From Sipunculus nudus (taxonomy: Eukaryota > Annelida > Sipuncula > Golfingiida > Sipunculidae): a stretch of DNA of 64,000 bases. The translations under genes were made by a program, and so were the position numbers. The stretch is from contig CM049306.1 in the NCBI GenBank assembly GCA_026874595.1, forward strand, positions 96,217,642 to 96,281,641, given 5' to 3'. Under the pieces are notes generated by a model. It saw only the letters and a list, made by a program, of their open reading frames with translations, was not told where the DNA came from and did not search any database. Numbering within the stretch: position 1 is the first letter of the stretch; each line of letters opens with the position of its first letter. This document shows, one piece after another, positions 12,567 through 24,225 of this stretch.

Positions 12567-12650
12567 ATGAACACAGTGGGTTCCAATTGAATTTCTGTAT
12601 TATTTCCAATGAACACAGTGGGTTCCAATTGAATTTCTGTATTATTTCCA
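12567..12650. repeat. 42-bp direct tandem duplication
   Basis: Two essentially identical copies, each beginning ATGAACACAGTGGGTTCCAA, start at 12567 and 12609. Their near identity indicates a recent duplication. Confidence 0.93.
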
Positions 12651-13939
12651 AAACTACAATGCAAATCACCGCATATAACAAATAAGCCTTTCTGGAACTA
12701 CATAAAGTAAAATATACCATCCAAACACTTGTATGCACACACACACACACACACAACGAAAAGGCAACAAATGGCACTTAAATATATCTATAGTTTTCTC
12801 AAATATAATAAAATGTTTAAAACCATCCAGTAAGGAGTATTGTTCCAGGAAATTTCACTCATCATGTGGCCTATATGTATTTCTTTACTTCAATGGTTGA
12901 AATATTTTCTTGAAAATAGTAAATTTTCATAAATTAGTAATATCCTCAGAAGTTGACTTTCATTGCAATTTATCAGAGAGTTAACTGGATAGAATTATCG
13001 TAAATTGTATCTCCAGCTGGGCTGATTAGGGAAGCGTGCCGTCACTGTAACCGGGGCCTTGATGTACAATAATCACGACGTGAGTAAAGACCATAGACAC
13101 ATCAGCCCGAACCAGGCGTCGTGTGGAGCTATGGATCGGCGCTTTTCTCACCTAGGTGCGTATGATATTTGCCCCCTGGCGCCTGCAGACATGAGTTAAC
13201 ATTTCTGTACACAGGCCTGTAGTAAGGGAGTACGCTATGTGTACACCTGGCCAGCCATACTTGTCTACTATCATCATCATTCATTGTTGTATGACGTAAT
13301 TCCGACCACCACAGTTAAGCATGTACTACTATACGTGCACTTGCTTGGACTTTCTGTTCAATGTTTTATTCGACGAATATAAACACAGGAATATTTTACA
13401 ATAAAAAAATAAAAATTACAGATCTAACCATAATCATTAACATTTATCATAGGTCAAATTTCTGAATGAACATGACTTGTAAAATAACAGATTATAGGAG
13501 GTGGAATATATGATTGTAAGCGATGGGTTTTCCTTCCAAAGAGATGGGCTTTCTAATTTGAGCTTAAAACTGAAGCACTAATGCTGACTATACTACTAAG
13601 TAAAAATGCTAAAATTTGTAGAATACTTTGAAAGTATTTTATTGTATAAAGAAGAATATCTAATTAAAGTGTGTTGGCCGTTATCATGTATAGGGACCTG
13701 TGAATATTTTGCGCCCGCTACTCATCCACAATAGGTTTGGTCCAAAGAAACCTTTCATTACATACAATTGTACTACAACACAATTTTTCACTGTAACCTG
13801 TGCCCATATATATATATACCAATCCTTTAACCTCAAACATTTACTTCATTGACGTTACTGCTTTGACTATACGGGGTCTTGCAGATAATATTTCTTTTTT
13901 AAACGCCTCTTTTTAGCCATATCTTTTCTACACTCCTCA

Positions 13940-14345
13940 GTTACATTTTCATCGTGACGTCATCTGGAGGCGGAAAAATTGGTAAAGGTTACAGTAAAGA
14001 TTGAGCCACGCCTGTATCACGAGGGCAGACAGGGGTCGCTCTGTGACGCACAGATCTGAGCCGCTACAGTCTGTTTTGTGTCTGGCAGCCGACATCGGGC
14101 TGGAGCAATGAGTGATGAGAGGTGGCTGATGTTTATACCTTTGTTGGTGTACATCTCCGTCACCTGCTGAATGCGTTAACTTCTTGTTAATGCCATGCTT
14201 TCTGTCCAAGTCAGACATTAAACAGACAATTATCTTCTCCCAGCTGGCAGCCCGGCCCTCACAATGCGCCCGTAATTAACCGCTCCTTTCACATCTGAGA
14301 GTTTTCTGGAAACAACTCACGTCAAATATATAAGTGAGGTGTCTA
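13940..14345. promoter_or_regulatory. Candidate cis-regulatory island
   Basis: A non-repetitive, less AT-rich island. It has a CRE-like GTGACGTCATC (about 13953), TAATTAAC, ACAATTATCTT (GATA-like with homeodomain core) and CAGCTGGCAG E-box words. The density and variety of motifs resemble an enhancer, but short motifs are weak evidence and conservation cannot be tested here. A similar island lies at 13010-13290. Confidence 0.22.
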
Positions 14346-15785
14346 GCTGGTAGGTGTCAGGTAATCGTTCCCAATGAAAAAACCTGATTCCGGTGCATTC
14401 CATTTTTTTATCACACAGGTGTCAAATTTAGCTGGCGCAAACGTCCATTATGTATCTGAAAATTTATTTAACTTTTCATTGTGGATATATAGTAAAAATT
14501 ACTTTGTCTCAAGCAGATACAGTAACATAATAACATCCTGTTGTATGGGAAAAGATAAAAAAAAAAGAATTGCTCCATGGTAGCCATATTAAATTCCTGG
14601 AGAGTCTGATATTTTACATTACGCATCCTCCAATTGGAAAAGTCATTATATAACATTTCGCGGCAGTAGCCCGAATGGTTCTTGAGATAAACGTGCCTGA
14701 AATTAAAGTCAAGATTGCTGCTCTGTTAACTACCAAATTGGATTTATGGCGGATTAGGAATTTAATACTACTCATCTTCTTGTAGGATTAATCTACAGTA
14801 TATGCCTAAATTTTATGGAATATGCTTGAATGGTTCTCCACGATTCCCAGGATTCTAAAACAGCCATCCTGAGCGAAACATGGCGTGAAATCTAGTCTGA
14901 AGGAAAAGTACAAGTTTTCAAGTCAAATAACTGGGTTTTCCACAGGCGGGTTTTACCCTTACAATATTTGGTGACTGTCAGACAATCTTGCGTCCATACG
15001 TTGCTGAAGACCAAGATCTATATGCAGAGCCTTATTGCTATTTGCCATGGGACCTGACGATGAAATAAGTATACGTCACTCACTTCAGTCTTAGAGATGA
15101 GGCGTCAGTAAAGGTCTTTTCATGTTTGCTGCCACACTTCAGTATATGGGCAAGTCAGGATCGTGTCATTTAAGTTTGTGCCATGTATGTTAAACACATA
15201 GCTTAACTTAACTGCATTGCATATATTTATGTGGCGTAGGTAACGTTATCTTAGCAGAGCGTAGGGAGAGGGTTAGGCACAATTCAATCTTTTAACATCA
15301 GGAGCTTACGCACTCGCTTATTTCGTTTACTCATGTCTAATCAATAAATATGCCATTCAGATAAAATTGCAACATTCGCGGAGTATGCAATTGACATCAC
15401 CGAACAAAATGTCAATAAATGGTCAACTCTTTAAAAAAACATGATAGAATTCATAACGACATGATGATAAAATTATAATGTATTGACTTTGTATGTAGAT
15501 CTTGTAAGTTGCAAAATTAAGTTTTAAGATAAAGAAGCTCTTCTTATGGTTAAGTTTTAAGCTGGGTTCATTTTTTTTAAACTTTGTAAATAATACGCAC
15601 TTATGAATCTGCTAATTGGTAAGAACCTGGGTATAAAACCGAGATATTCGCAGGCGTCAAACACATGACCATGCATGGTGTTAAAACAGTCTTGATACAT
15701 ACCTTAGCTATATATATAGTGAAAACCGGTATAAAATAAGATCTAATGGCAACGGGCTAATCATACAGTTGAATTCTGAAAAGAA

Positions 15786-17240
15786 CTAGAATACGGGTAG
15801 TCGACAAGCGACTACGTATTTCCGCCGAAATCAGAGTTGGACGGGGAAAGTGAGGCATGGATTGAGTGGCAAGAGGAAATATAGAGTGAGGTGTGTTGCA
15901 TATTAGCTTGGATGTCTGCAGCCGAATTGTGTAGGTAGGGCCACCACCCACAAAATCCAGAAAACTATCCAAGTTGTGTACATATGCAAAATTTTAGGCA
16001 GATAAGTCAAACCACTGCCGAGATATGAGTATGTAAGTGTCCTTGTATGAAAGTGTCTTATCCCACAGCAGACTAACAGAAGGTGGCTGTGCAAAAATAG
16101 TTGTAAGTGGAGCCATCAATTTTGTGTGCGATTAAGAGCGATGTGTGATCTATACACATGCATAATTTCAGGGGGATATGTCAAACCGGTCCTGAGTTTT
16201 TAGCATGGATGTCTGCAGCGTAAACATAATGTAGGTGGCGCCACCTGCCACAAAATCAAGAAAGTTACCAAAGATGTATATACATGCAAAAATTTAGACA
16301 GATAAGTCAAACCACTGCCGAGATATGAGTAATTTTATCCCACGGCAGACAAACAGAAGAACGTTGTGCAAAAATGGTTGCAGGTGGCGCCATCAATTTT
16401 GTGTATGATAAAGCGCTATGTGTGATCTATACACATGCAAACTTTCAGGGGGATATTTTCAACCAGTCCTTAGATATTAGCATGGATGTCTGCAGCGTAA
16501 ACATATATGAAGGTGGGACCACTTGCCAAAAAAATCGAGAAAGTTATCCAAGATGTATATACATGCTAAATTTTAGGCAGATAAGTCAAACCACTGCCGA
16601 GATATGGGTGATTTTATCCCAAGGCAGACTAACAGACGGACGCTGTGCAAAGATGGTTGCAGATGGCGCCACCAGTTTTGTGTATGATAAAGCGCTATGT
16701 GAAATCTATACACATGCAAAATTTCAGGAGGATATGTCCAACCAGTCCTGAGATTTAGGCCTGGATGTCTGCATTGAATGTAGGTAGCGCCACTTGTCAT
16801 AAAATCAAGAAAGCTGTCCAGGATGAATACACATGCAAAATTTCAGGTGGAAATGTCCAACCACTGTAGAGATATGAGTGATTTTATCCCAAGGCAGCTG
16901 AACAAATGAACACTGTGCAAAAATGGTTGCAGGTGGCGCCCCCTTTTTTATGGTTGTTAGAAAGCTATCCAAGGGCTACATTTGTGCAAAATTTTTAGTC
17001 TGATTGGTCAAACGAGTTCGAAGATTTGTTGGTTAATGTGTCAAAACAGACGCACAGATGGACGCACTGGAGACAGGAAAGGTCAGAGGTCAACGAAAAA
17101 TATTTTGGCACAAGTTCACATGTGACCCGATAATCGTGTAAAGTTTCGGAAAAATCTGTCCAGTGGTCTCAGAGTTCTATTCCGGAAACGAACGGCGGCG
17201 GCGGAACCTGTTCAAAAACATAGTATACAATAATACAGCG
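15786..17240 (-). mobile_element. Helitron-like non-autonomous element (second subfamily)
   Basis: On the minus strand the 3' end reads GTAGTCG-CTTGT-CGACTAC (7-bp hairpin), seven bases, then CTAG followed by host T, the classic Helitron 3' signature. The interior has about four tandem units of 277-297 bp (GTCTGCA anchors at 15914, 16211, 16488, 16767), each with a form of GGTGGCGCCACC; the exact palindrome is at 16234-16245. A GCCGCCGCC tract (about 17192-17202) lies near the 5' end, as in the other Helitron-like copies. The 5' end (near 17240) retains TACTATG but seems to lack the terminal TC hairpin. Confidence 0.7.
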
Positions 17241-18200
17241 AATCGTAGCTCTAAGACACGTAAATAATATGTACATTGGTGAAAGATGTCATGAGCTATA
17301 TGTTAATTGTTTAACCTACAGAACAATTATGAATTATAGCAAATATACTGGTAAATCATACCAACTGACCCATGGGTCATGACGTTCAGATGATAACGAT
17401 GTTACCTTCATGGTCTAAAAATAACACTGACATTTGTTATAGTCTATATAACGGTCTCACGAGTTGCCTCCTGAAAACAGCAGACGGACGACGGACAAAG
17501 ACGCATCACCGTAGCTCAGCATGACTAAAATTCAGGTGGGTTGTAAAAACCGATCCCATATTGACAAATTTATGAAGTTATTTGACTCTGTGCTAAGTAC
17601 AAGGAAGTTCACATTCAATTTTCTTTTTACATTCATGAAGAAAATAAAGGTAAAAAATCAATACAAAATTTCCCTTGGCCTAAAAATTACGAAAGATATT
17701 GTAACGGCTTTATTATCTTTGATGTGATACGAATACTTTTCTGTTCATCGAAGTCTTGCCCGGTCTGTACGCTTTCTATAAATTATGCCGCCATAATTAT
17801 GGCATTTATATTTTTATTACTACATTCTACTATATCTCACAAATCATATATATTTATACTGCCGGGCTAGCTAGCGCTGGATATAACAGTTTTCGTAAGA
17901 GACTAAAGGTTACTTTTATACACCGTTTAATATCCAAGGTAACCAAGGGCATGTGTATACCATTTACTTGATTTATACAGTACGGCCTAAAATGACAATT
18001 TCATAACGCCTAGAGTTCTGTTCAACATCCACTATTTAAACAACCACGTCTCTCAAGAGTCCCACGAGAATGACCCAGAGCAGAAAGAAAAGACTGTCTG
18101 AGCAAGGATAAAGCCACCCATCAGACTGAATTCACCTGACTAAATATTAAATAAATCGACGCATCCCGTACCGACCCGGCGGCCTGGATACGTGACATCA
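17241..18200. other. No gene; short repeat remnant
   Basis: Between about 17355 and 17520 are GACCCATGGGTC and, inverted, a GTCCGTCGTCCGTCTG leader, suggesting a short internally deleted member of the family seen at 53 kb. The rest is AT-rich with nothing recognised. Confidence 0.45.
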
Positions 18201-18201
18201 T

Positions 18202-18203
<2 letters not shown>

Positions 18204-18249
<46 letters not shown>
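18204..18249. repeat. TA microsatellite
   Basis: An uninterrupted TA run of about 23 units, flanked by inverted CATCAA/TTGATTG words. Confidence 0.97.
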
Positions 18250-18251
<2 letters not shown>

Positions 18252-18362
18252 ATTGGCAGTTATTGCAATGCTGGCTTACGCACAAGAGGGGAACCTGTTT
18301 AACTTATGTGTTTAAACAGTCAGTAGGTATACACAAATCCGGAGTCTTCACGTTGATTCCTT

Positions 18363-18497
18363 GTCGTAAACCCCCGTACATTATACACTATGGTCGTAAA
18401 CCCCCGTACATTATACACTATGGTCGTAAACCCCCGTACATTATACACTATGGTCGTAAACCCCCGTACATTATACCCTATGGTCGTAAACCCCAGT
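18363..18497. repeat. 30-bp minisatellite, block 1 (about 4 units)
   Basis: Units read CCCCCGTACATTATACACTA then TGGTCGTAAA (30 bp) and are nearly identical. Open frames of up to about 100-200 codons through this region are by-products of the multiple-of-three period. Confidence 0.95.
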
Positions 18498-18722
18498 CAG
18501 AAGCGGATCCCGGGGGGGGGGATGGGGTGGGGGTGGTTCCAGGGTGTCCGGACCCCCCCCTTTTCACCCGAAGCAACCTTTTTTAAGGGGTTTTAGACGT
18601 AATTTTGCGCCCTGGACCCCCCCCCCCCCCTTTTCCAGACCTGATGACCTTTTTTTAGGATTTTCATTTGTCCTCTTGTTTTGGACCCCCCCCCCTTTTC
18701 CTAAATCCTGGATCCGCCCCTG
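18498..18722. mobile_element. Small inserted element with CAG(A/G)(A/G)GCGGATCC termini, copy 1
   Basis: Inserted in the 30-bp array with a 5-bp duplication CCAGT (18493-18497 and 18723-18727). The left end is CAGAAGCGGATCC; the right end in reverse complement is CAGGGGCGGATCC. The interior has long C and G runs and no coding sequence. CAG...CTG ends resemble hAT, but hAT would give 8-bp duplications, so the class is open. Confidence 0.8.
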
Positions 18723-19086
18723 CCAGTACATTATACACTATGGTCGTAAACCCCAGTACATTATACACTATGGTCGTAAACCCCCGTACATTATACCCTA
18801 TGGTCGTAAACCCCCGTACATTATACACTATGGTCGTAAACCCCCGTACATTATACCCTATGGTCGTAAACCCCCGTACATTATACACTATGGTCGTAAA
18901 CCCCGTACATTATACACTATGGTCGTAAACCCCCGTACATTATACCCTATGGTCGTAAACCCCCGTACGTTATACACTATGGTCGTAAACCCCAGTACAT
19001 TATACCCTATGGTCGTAAACCCCCGTACGTTATACACTATGGTCGTAAACCCCAGTACATTATACCCTATGGTCGTAAACCCCAGT
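18723..19086. repeat. 30-bp minisatellite, block 2 (12 units)
   Basis: The same unit as block 1. Two variants (ATACACTA and ATACCCTA) mostly alternate, giving a 60-bp higher-order period. Occasional CGTACGT or CAGTAC changes mark single units. Confidence 0.95.
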
Positions 19087-19321
19087 CAGAAGCGGATCCC
19101 GGGGGGGGGGGGGGGGGGGGTGGGGGGGGGGGTGGTTCCAGGGTGTCCGGACCCCCCCCTTTTCACCCGAAGCAACCTTTTTTAAGGGGTTTTAGACGTA
19201 ATTTTGCGCCCTGGACCCCCCCCCCCCCCTTTTCCAGACCTGATGACCTTTTTTTAGGATTTTCATTTGTCCTCTTGTTTTGGACCCCCCCCCCTTTTCC
19301 TAAATCCTGGATCCGCCCCTG
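19087..19321. mobile_element. Small inserted element with CAG(A/G)(A/G)GCGGATCC termini, copy 2
   Basis: Nearly identical to 18498-18722, with the same CCAGT flanks (19082-19086 and 19322-19326) and position within the 30-bp unit. It differs mainly by a longer G tract, so the block was probably copied by array duplication, not by a second insertion. Confidence 0.8.
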
Positions 19322-19378
19322 CCAGTACATTATACACTATGGTCGTAAACCCCAGTAAATTATACACTATGGTCGTAG
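19322..19378. repeat. 30-bp minisatellite, block 3 (about 2 units)
   Basis: The last two units, the second partly diverged, end the array. Confidence 0.9.
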
Positions 19379-21543
19379 ATGATACTCTCCTGTAATACCT
19401 AGCCTCGTGAAATTTGCACTCCCATTTGATTTGGACATTTATACATCCTTCCCTGGAGCGCCTGGTTGATCTCTTGGTTCTAAAATTAAATTCTGCTCGT
19501 CTCTCTCCGACCTGCAGGATGTAGAAGGTAAACCATCTCCAGGAGTACACACTGCGGGGTTCTCCCAATCTTGATGCCGGACTAAATATATCTACTATAT
19601 AGAATGTAGATAAACAATGCTATCTGACCTCATCACATGATTGATATAAATCCCCCTTTCCCCCATACTCTCCACATTCTCTCACGGCGTGGTGATACCT
19701 TCACCAGCCGTGATAACTTCCTCTGTCTTCTATATTTAGTACATCTTGATCTCAATCCATCCCAGTCAAGCAAAAAAAAAAAAAAAAAAAAACTCAGTAA
19801 AAACACTTAAATCAATCTAACGCTCTTCTTTTCTTAGGAACAAATCAGCCCGTCATAATGTGAAAGGGTTTGTTTATTTGTGCCAGTATGGTGTACATAG
19901 TACAAGAAGAAGAGAGTGCACACAAACGAGATAGCTACCCAACTAACAGTGCAGGGACAGATTGTAGCTGATGACGAAATGGAACATAAGCTAACAGGTC
20001 AACAGTTTGTAAGAGAAAATCCTTAAACAACAGTGATGTGCAGTGACGTGCATCAGGCATGGCTAAATCTAAATATTACTGCTGAATATTCAGTGAACAG
20101 ATGGAGAGTGGTCCACTGGACATCATTAATATAAACAAAATTGTCCTGGGATTAATTGATAAAAGCCCAGGGTCTCATTCCAACATCCCACAAACAAATC
20201 TGTGTACAGAAGTTCAGTTACATTGATTTCCACAACCACTGGAGACAGAACTGATGGTTAAATGCTTACATCCCTTATATCATTACTATATGAAAAACAA
20301 TGTAGACAAAAAACTTTATAATGTATCACTGAACATAAGCACGGACAACAGATCGTTTAACAACAGTGCTGTACCAAGTAAATGTGGATTTTTTTTTACA
20401 GAATATATTATGTATGTTAAAATATATAATGTTTAATGGGTATATCAAATACCTGCAGTTATACAAAGCAGAAAAGTTGACTACCTATCTGAATAGTTTA
20501 CCATGCATGATGACAAAAATCAGCACCTTAATTGTGCATAATTCTGACTAGGAAATGTCCTTTATAGAAAAAGGACTGCATAACTGTGATAGAACAAACA
20601 TACATCTAGTTGGACAATTTTTTTTATAATTATCAGAAGCTTTTAACAATAACAAAGCTGAATATTTTATTCTTTTTTTTTCTCAATAATTCAATGCAAA
20701 ATTTCAGACTGAACTTACTGCAGACCTTCATTCATTACTGTGGCACCATCAGTCAGAAAAATGACAGTGGAACCTGTCTGAAAGACCACCTGTCAAATAA
20801 GACTACCTGCAAATTAAGACCACTTTTAGCTAGTCCCAAGGGTGGTCTTATTACACAGGTTTTGATGCAAATATATATTCATTCATGAATAAGAAGAAAA
20901 GGGCAATACATGGGGACAAATACATGAAATGTTTGTTTTGAATCAAGGGTATTCATAGTGATTCTATTACATCCTCAGTTCAAGACAAAGATATATACAT
21001 ACAAACAAACATGCATATAAACAAATAAATACTGCATAAAAAATTGAGGTGGATATAATAAGAAAAAAGGCAAATGCTGATCTTGAGGTTTTTCTCCTTC
21101 AAAATGAAAGTTCAATGGAAATATTATTATAACAACACTGAAGTTAACAGATGATATAATGTATACAACATATATAGCCCTGCTAGGTGCTCAGCTTTAC
21201 TTTATACAACACAAATATATAGAGGACTTCAGGATTATATGAGACTAGCTATTATACTACTCATATTATATACACACAATATTCTCATTGAAATTGCAAA
21301 CTTTCATGAATTAACTGTTACAAAAAGTTTAGAAATTGATTGAAAGTATTGCAGGAGTAATAACTGAGTGCAAATAAACAGCATTTATTGCCTGGGCATA
21401 TTCAGTGATGCAATGTATACTTCCAGTTAGTGTTGACCTGAAAATGAAGGCATTTCAAGAAGTAGACTAATGCTAGTGTGAGTGACCAGTTTTAATAATT
21501 GACAAAAGATCTCCTGGATGAAGAACTGAGGTTTTCGAATTGT

Positions 21544-21544
<1 letters not shown>

Positions 21545-21579
<35 letters not shown>
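21545..21579. repeat. AG microsatellite
   Basis: An uninterrupted AG run of about 17 units. Confidence 0.97.
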
Positions 21580-21583
<4 letters not shown>

Positions 21584-21906
21584 TTAACAAATGCTTTAGA
21601 TGATATTATGATACCTGCGTCTTAGTTTAAATCGGGAGAAAACCCCTAAGGCCTTATCATAACTAGTTATCCAACAATTACTAGTCTGACTTCATGACCT
21701 ATAGGAGATTCATATTCAAATTGTTCATATTTACTCTTGTCACTTTGATAGCTAGGATGTGAAATAGAGATCTGATATAATGTTGCACAATCATGTTTAT
21801 AAATCCACATCCATTCTGATGTATTTATTCTGCTTTATATAATCATACAGTTGTGCAATTTTTTTTACCCCTGATATCCTTTTAGCATAAAACCAATGTA
21901 CATTTT

Positions 21907-21908
<2 letters not shown>

Positions 21909-21970
<62 letters not shown>
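21909..21970. repeat. AT microsatellite
   Basis: An uninterrupted AT run of about 31 units. Confidence 0.97.
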
Positions 21971-21973
<3 letters not shown>

Positions 21974-23660
21974 AATACAGTTACAAAACCATATGAACCA
22001 TTCTTCCTGCATATATGATGTTCATATGGATTTTTAGCTTAACAATGCAAACCACCTCATCAACTAGCAAAAGATTATCAAGGGACGTTCTCTGACACTG
22101 ATAAAGCTGTCATTAAAATTGACTAAACTGCCTCAATAAGAACAGCATGATGGCACCAAACCAATCATAGATTACCATTTTAAAATTTTAAGGATAAAGC
22201 TTTTCATGTTGACAAATTGCATACAATATTATAATTCAACTTGCATCTTTCACAAGTGCCCCATAACTCTGGGGTGTTTTATTGCACATAAATCATAAGT
22301 ATATATATACATGGTCATGGGTGCACAAAAATACAGCACACAATATAAGGTTACAGAAAAGTGTACCTCACCTAACTGCAAAAAATATTATGCAAGTATC
22401 ATTATGCAAATGTGAACAACAGGCTGACTTTATAGACAAAGGACCCAGATGCCATGACACTCAGCTGACCAGCACAACACTATCACCTGACATTCAAATC
22501 TGTTATTCACTTTTTATGAGTTTATTTTGTTCAAATTTAAATATGTATTTGTCTTGAAACTCAGAGAATACCGTTCCAATTCTGTTAAACTTTACATGAT
22601 TTGGTCCAAGTGCAATTTTTTAAACAAACTCAACATACTTTGTTCAGCACTCTCAGATACTCAGAAAAGTCTGACTTTCACAGTGCTCAAAATCATGTTT
22701 GTCCCTGTTATTCAAAATATAGGTCACAACGACCCAATTTCAGGTTTCCAAGGAGCTTTCTGAAGGACCTCCAACAAGTTATATTTAGAGGTTTCTAGGT
22801 TCTGTACCCTGTTAATGGTTGGACGGTGGACAAAGTGTGATTGCTATTACTCACATGACTTTCAGTCAGCTGAGCTTTTAATTGTCTAACTCATGCCACT
22901 CTGTCCTAATGACTGGTGAGCTGAGATAAATAAACATAAGCACCCTGATCAAGATAAAAAATATATATATAGATGTGTCATTATAATTTTCCCACAACCA
23001 TATGTACTACTGAAGCTGAGTATTTACAATGCTTCCAAAAATAGAAGTGGTCATATTACAGAGTCAGAACTTTGAAATATTCCAGTCTTTCATTAATATG
23101 AGTAAATAGAGCGTCTTTGTTTAAAACCCAAAAATAATTCCATAAATTGTAGTAAATTTTGTGGGAATTTTAAAAATTATATTAAAAATAAAGTTCGCAA
23201 ATTATTCCTTTGATGATGGGTTAATCATGTACTTTTAAATCTAATTTTAATTTGTGAAAAAAAATGCATAAATTATGACACCACCTTTAGAGATGGGGAA
23301 AAGCACCAAAATACATCTTCTAGAAAAATACCTAGCTAATATCCTGCTGTATAATCTTATAATCTATACAAAACTATGTCTTGCCAAAGCTGGATTGTGA
23401 AAACTGGAACATAATACTGATCTTTTCCAGCAGGACTGTCTGAAGTACCGAACTCTGCCACGGCTGTTCATCATTTGATGTTAGTATCAGGGTTTAATAA
23501 TCTGGTACTGTAATCTTGATTTAAATCACTATAAAGGTTATAAACAAACTTGGGAGATGATATAACTTGACGTTACAGTTTTTTATATTTAAATGAAAAA
23601 TTAAAAAAAAAACAATCTTTGTATATATGCCACCTTCAGATTAAAAATAACAGGCTTAAC

Positions 23661-23666
23661 TTTATT
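23661..23666 (-). other. Candidate poly(A) signal of the ARL6IP5-type gene
   Basis: The plus-strand tttatt reads AATAAA on the minus strand. It is the first canonical hexamer downstream of the stop codon, about 420 nt away, which suggests a 3' UTR of roughly 0.43-0.46 kb (about 24085 down to 23640). No cleavage site can be proved from sequence. Confidence 0.45.
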
Positions 23667-24085
23667 TGACATATTATGACAGTTCTGACATAAGGTATAA
23701 GAAAGATACATATGGAAGAACACTGAACTTTTTATAAGACATTATTAACTGATGAGACAGACTGGAGGAGAACAACATTAATGCATAAACATCCTGATCC
23801 ATCAGCCTCCTTGCTGGAGCTGGGCTGATCTTGACAGCAGAAAGTCTTATCCAGCTGTACAGGCACATTAAGCACAGCCCTGTATGAGTGGTGCGGCCTG
23901 TTATAATCATGCTCTTTTGCAAGACATGTGGCAGATATACACAAAATGTGCATTTAAATACACTACACAAAAAGATGACAAGAGACTTCCAAATGCTGAT
24001 GGTGTTTATCACAAATGTTCAGTATCAAACTTCTCCTTGTTTGAGTAATGTATAGCATATCATGACGCCTGCTGGTAGTGAATGT

Positions 24086-24225
24086 TTATGATCCAGCCTC
24101 CTGCTCCTGGCCCAGGGCCTCCAGCAATAGACCCATCGGTGTGCGCTTCAGTCCCACGTATTCTATCTTGTTTGATAACTTGTTCTTCAAATTGCGTAGT
24201 CGAAAGCTTGCATGAAGTAGAATGA
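24086..24225 (-). CDS. ARL6IP5: ARL6IP5-type gene, coding exon 3 and stop
   Basis: The acceptor is gtttcag|TC at 24226/24225. G from exon 2 plus TC makes Val134, followed by [20 protein letters not shown], then [20 protein letters not shown] and QEAGS, then TAA at 24088-24086. [11 protein letters not shown] and GLKRTPMG are the family's diagnostic C-terminal motifs. The exon is too short to stand out as an open frame alone. Phase and motif agreement with exons 1 and 2 establish it despite the 11.3 kb intron. Confidence 0.92.

Larger units (their letters stand above)
11050..15785. other. Intergenic stretch; microsatellites and possible regulatory islands, no gene
   Basis: It contains a GA tract (11553-11607), a 42-bp tandem duplication (12567-12650) and a CA tract (about 12735-12754). 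Two less AT-rich, apparently unique islands lie at 13010-13290 and 13940-14345 and are listed separately. No exon was recognised. Confidence 0.5.
19380..23660. other. No gene recognised; unique AT-rich sequence
   Basis: It holds an AG tract (21545-21579) and an AT tract (21909-21970). Open frames here are short, low-complexity or lack family resemblance. This is the downstream flank of the ARL6IP5-type gene. Confidence 0.55.

Noticed and set aside
16374-16751. 125-codon plus frame
   Set aside because: It reads through two tandem units of the Helitron-like element; the repeated peptide (YDKALC) reflects DNA duplication.
18263-19185. Frames of about 100-213 codons in the 30-bp repeat region
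   Set aside because: They read through the minisatellite, homopolymer C/G runs and the inserted element; low complexity and non-coding.
18363-19378. CRISPR-like array of 30-bp repeats
   Set aside because: Units are contiguous with no spacers, and the genome is eukaryotic; it is a minisatellite.
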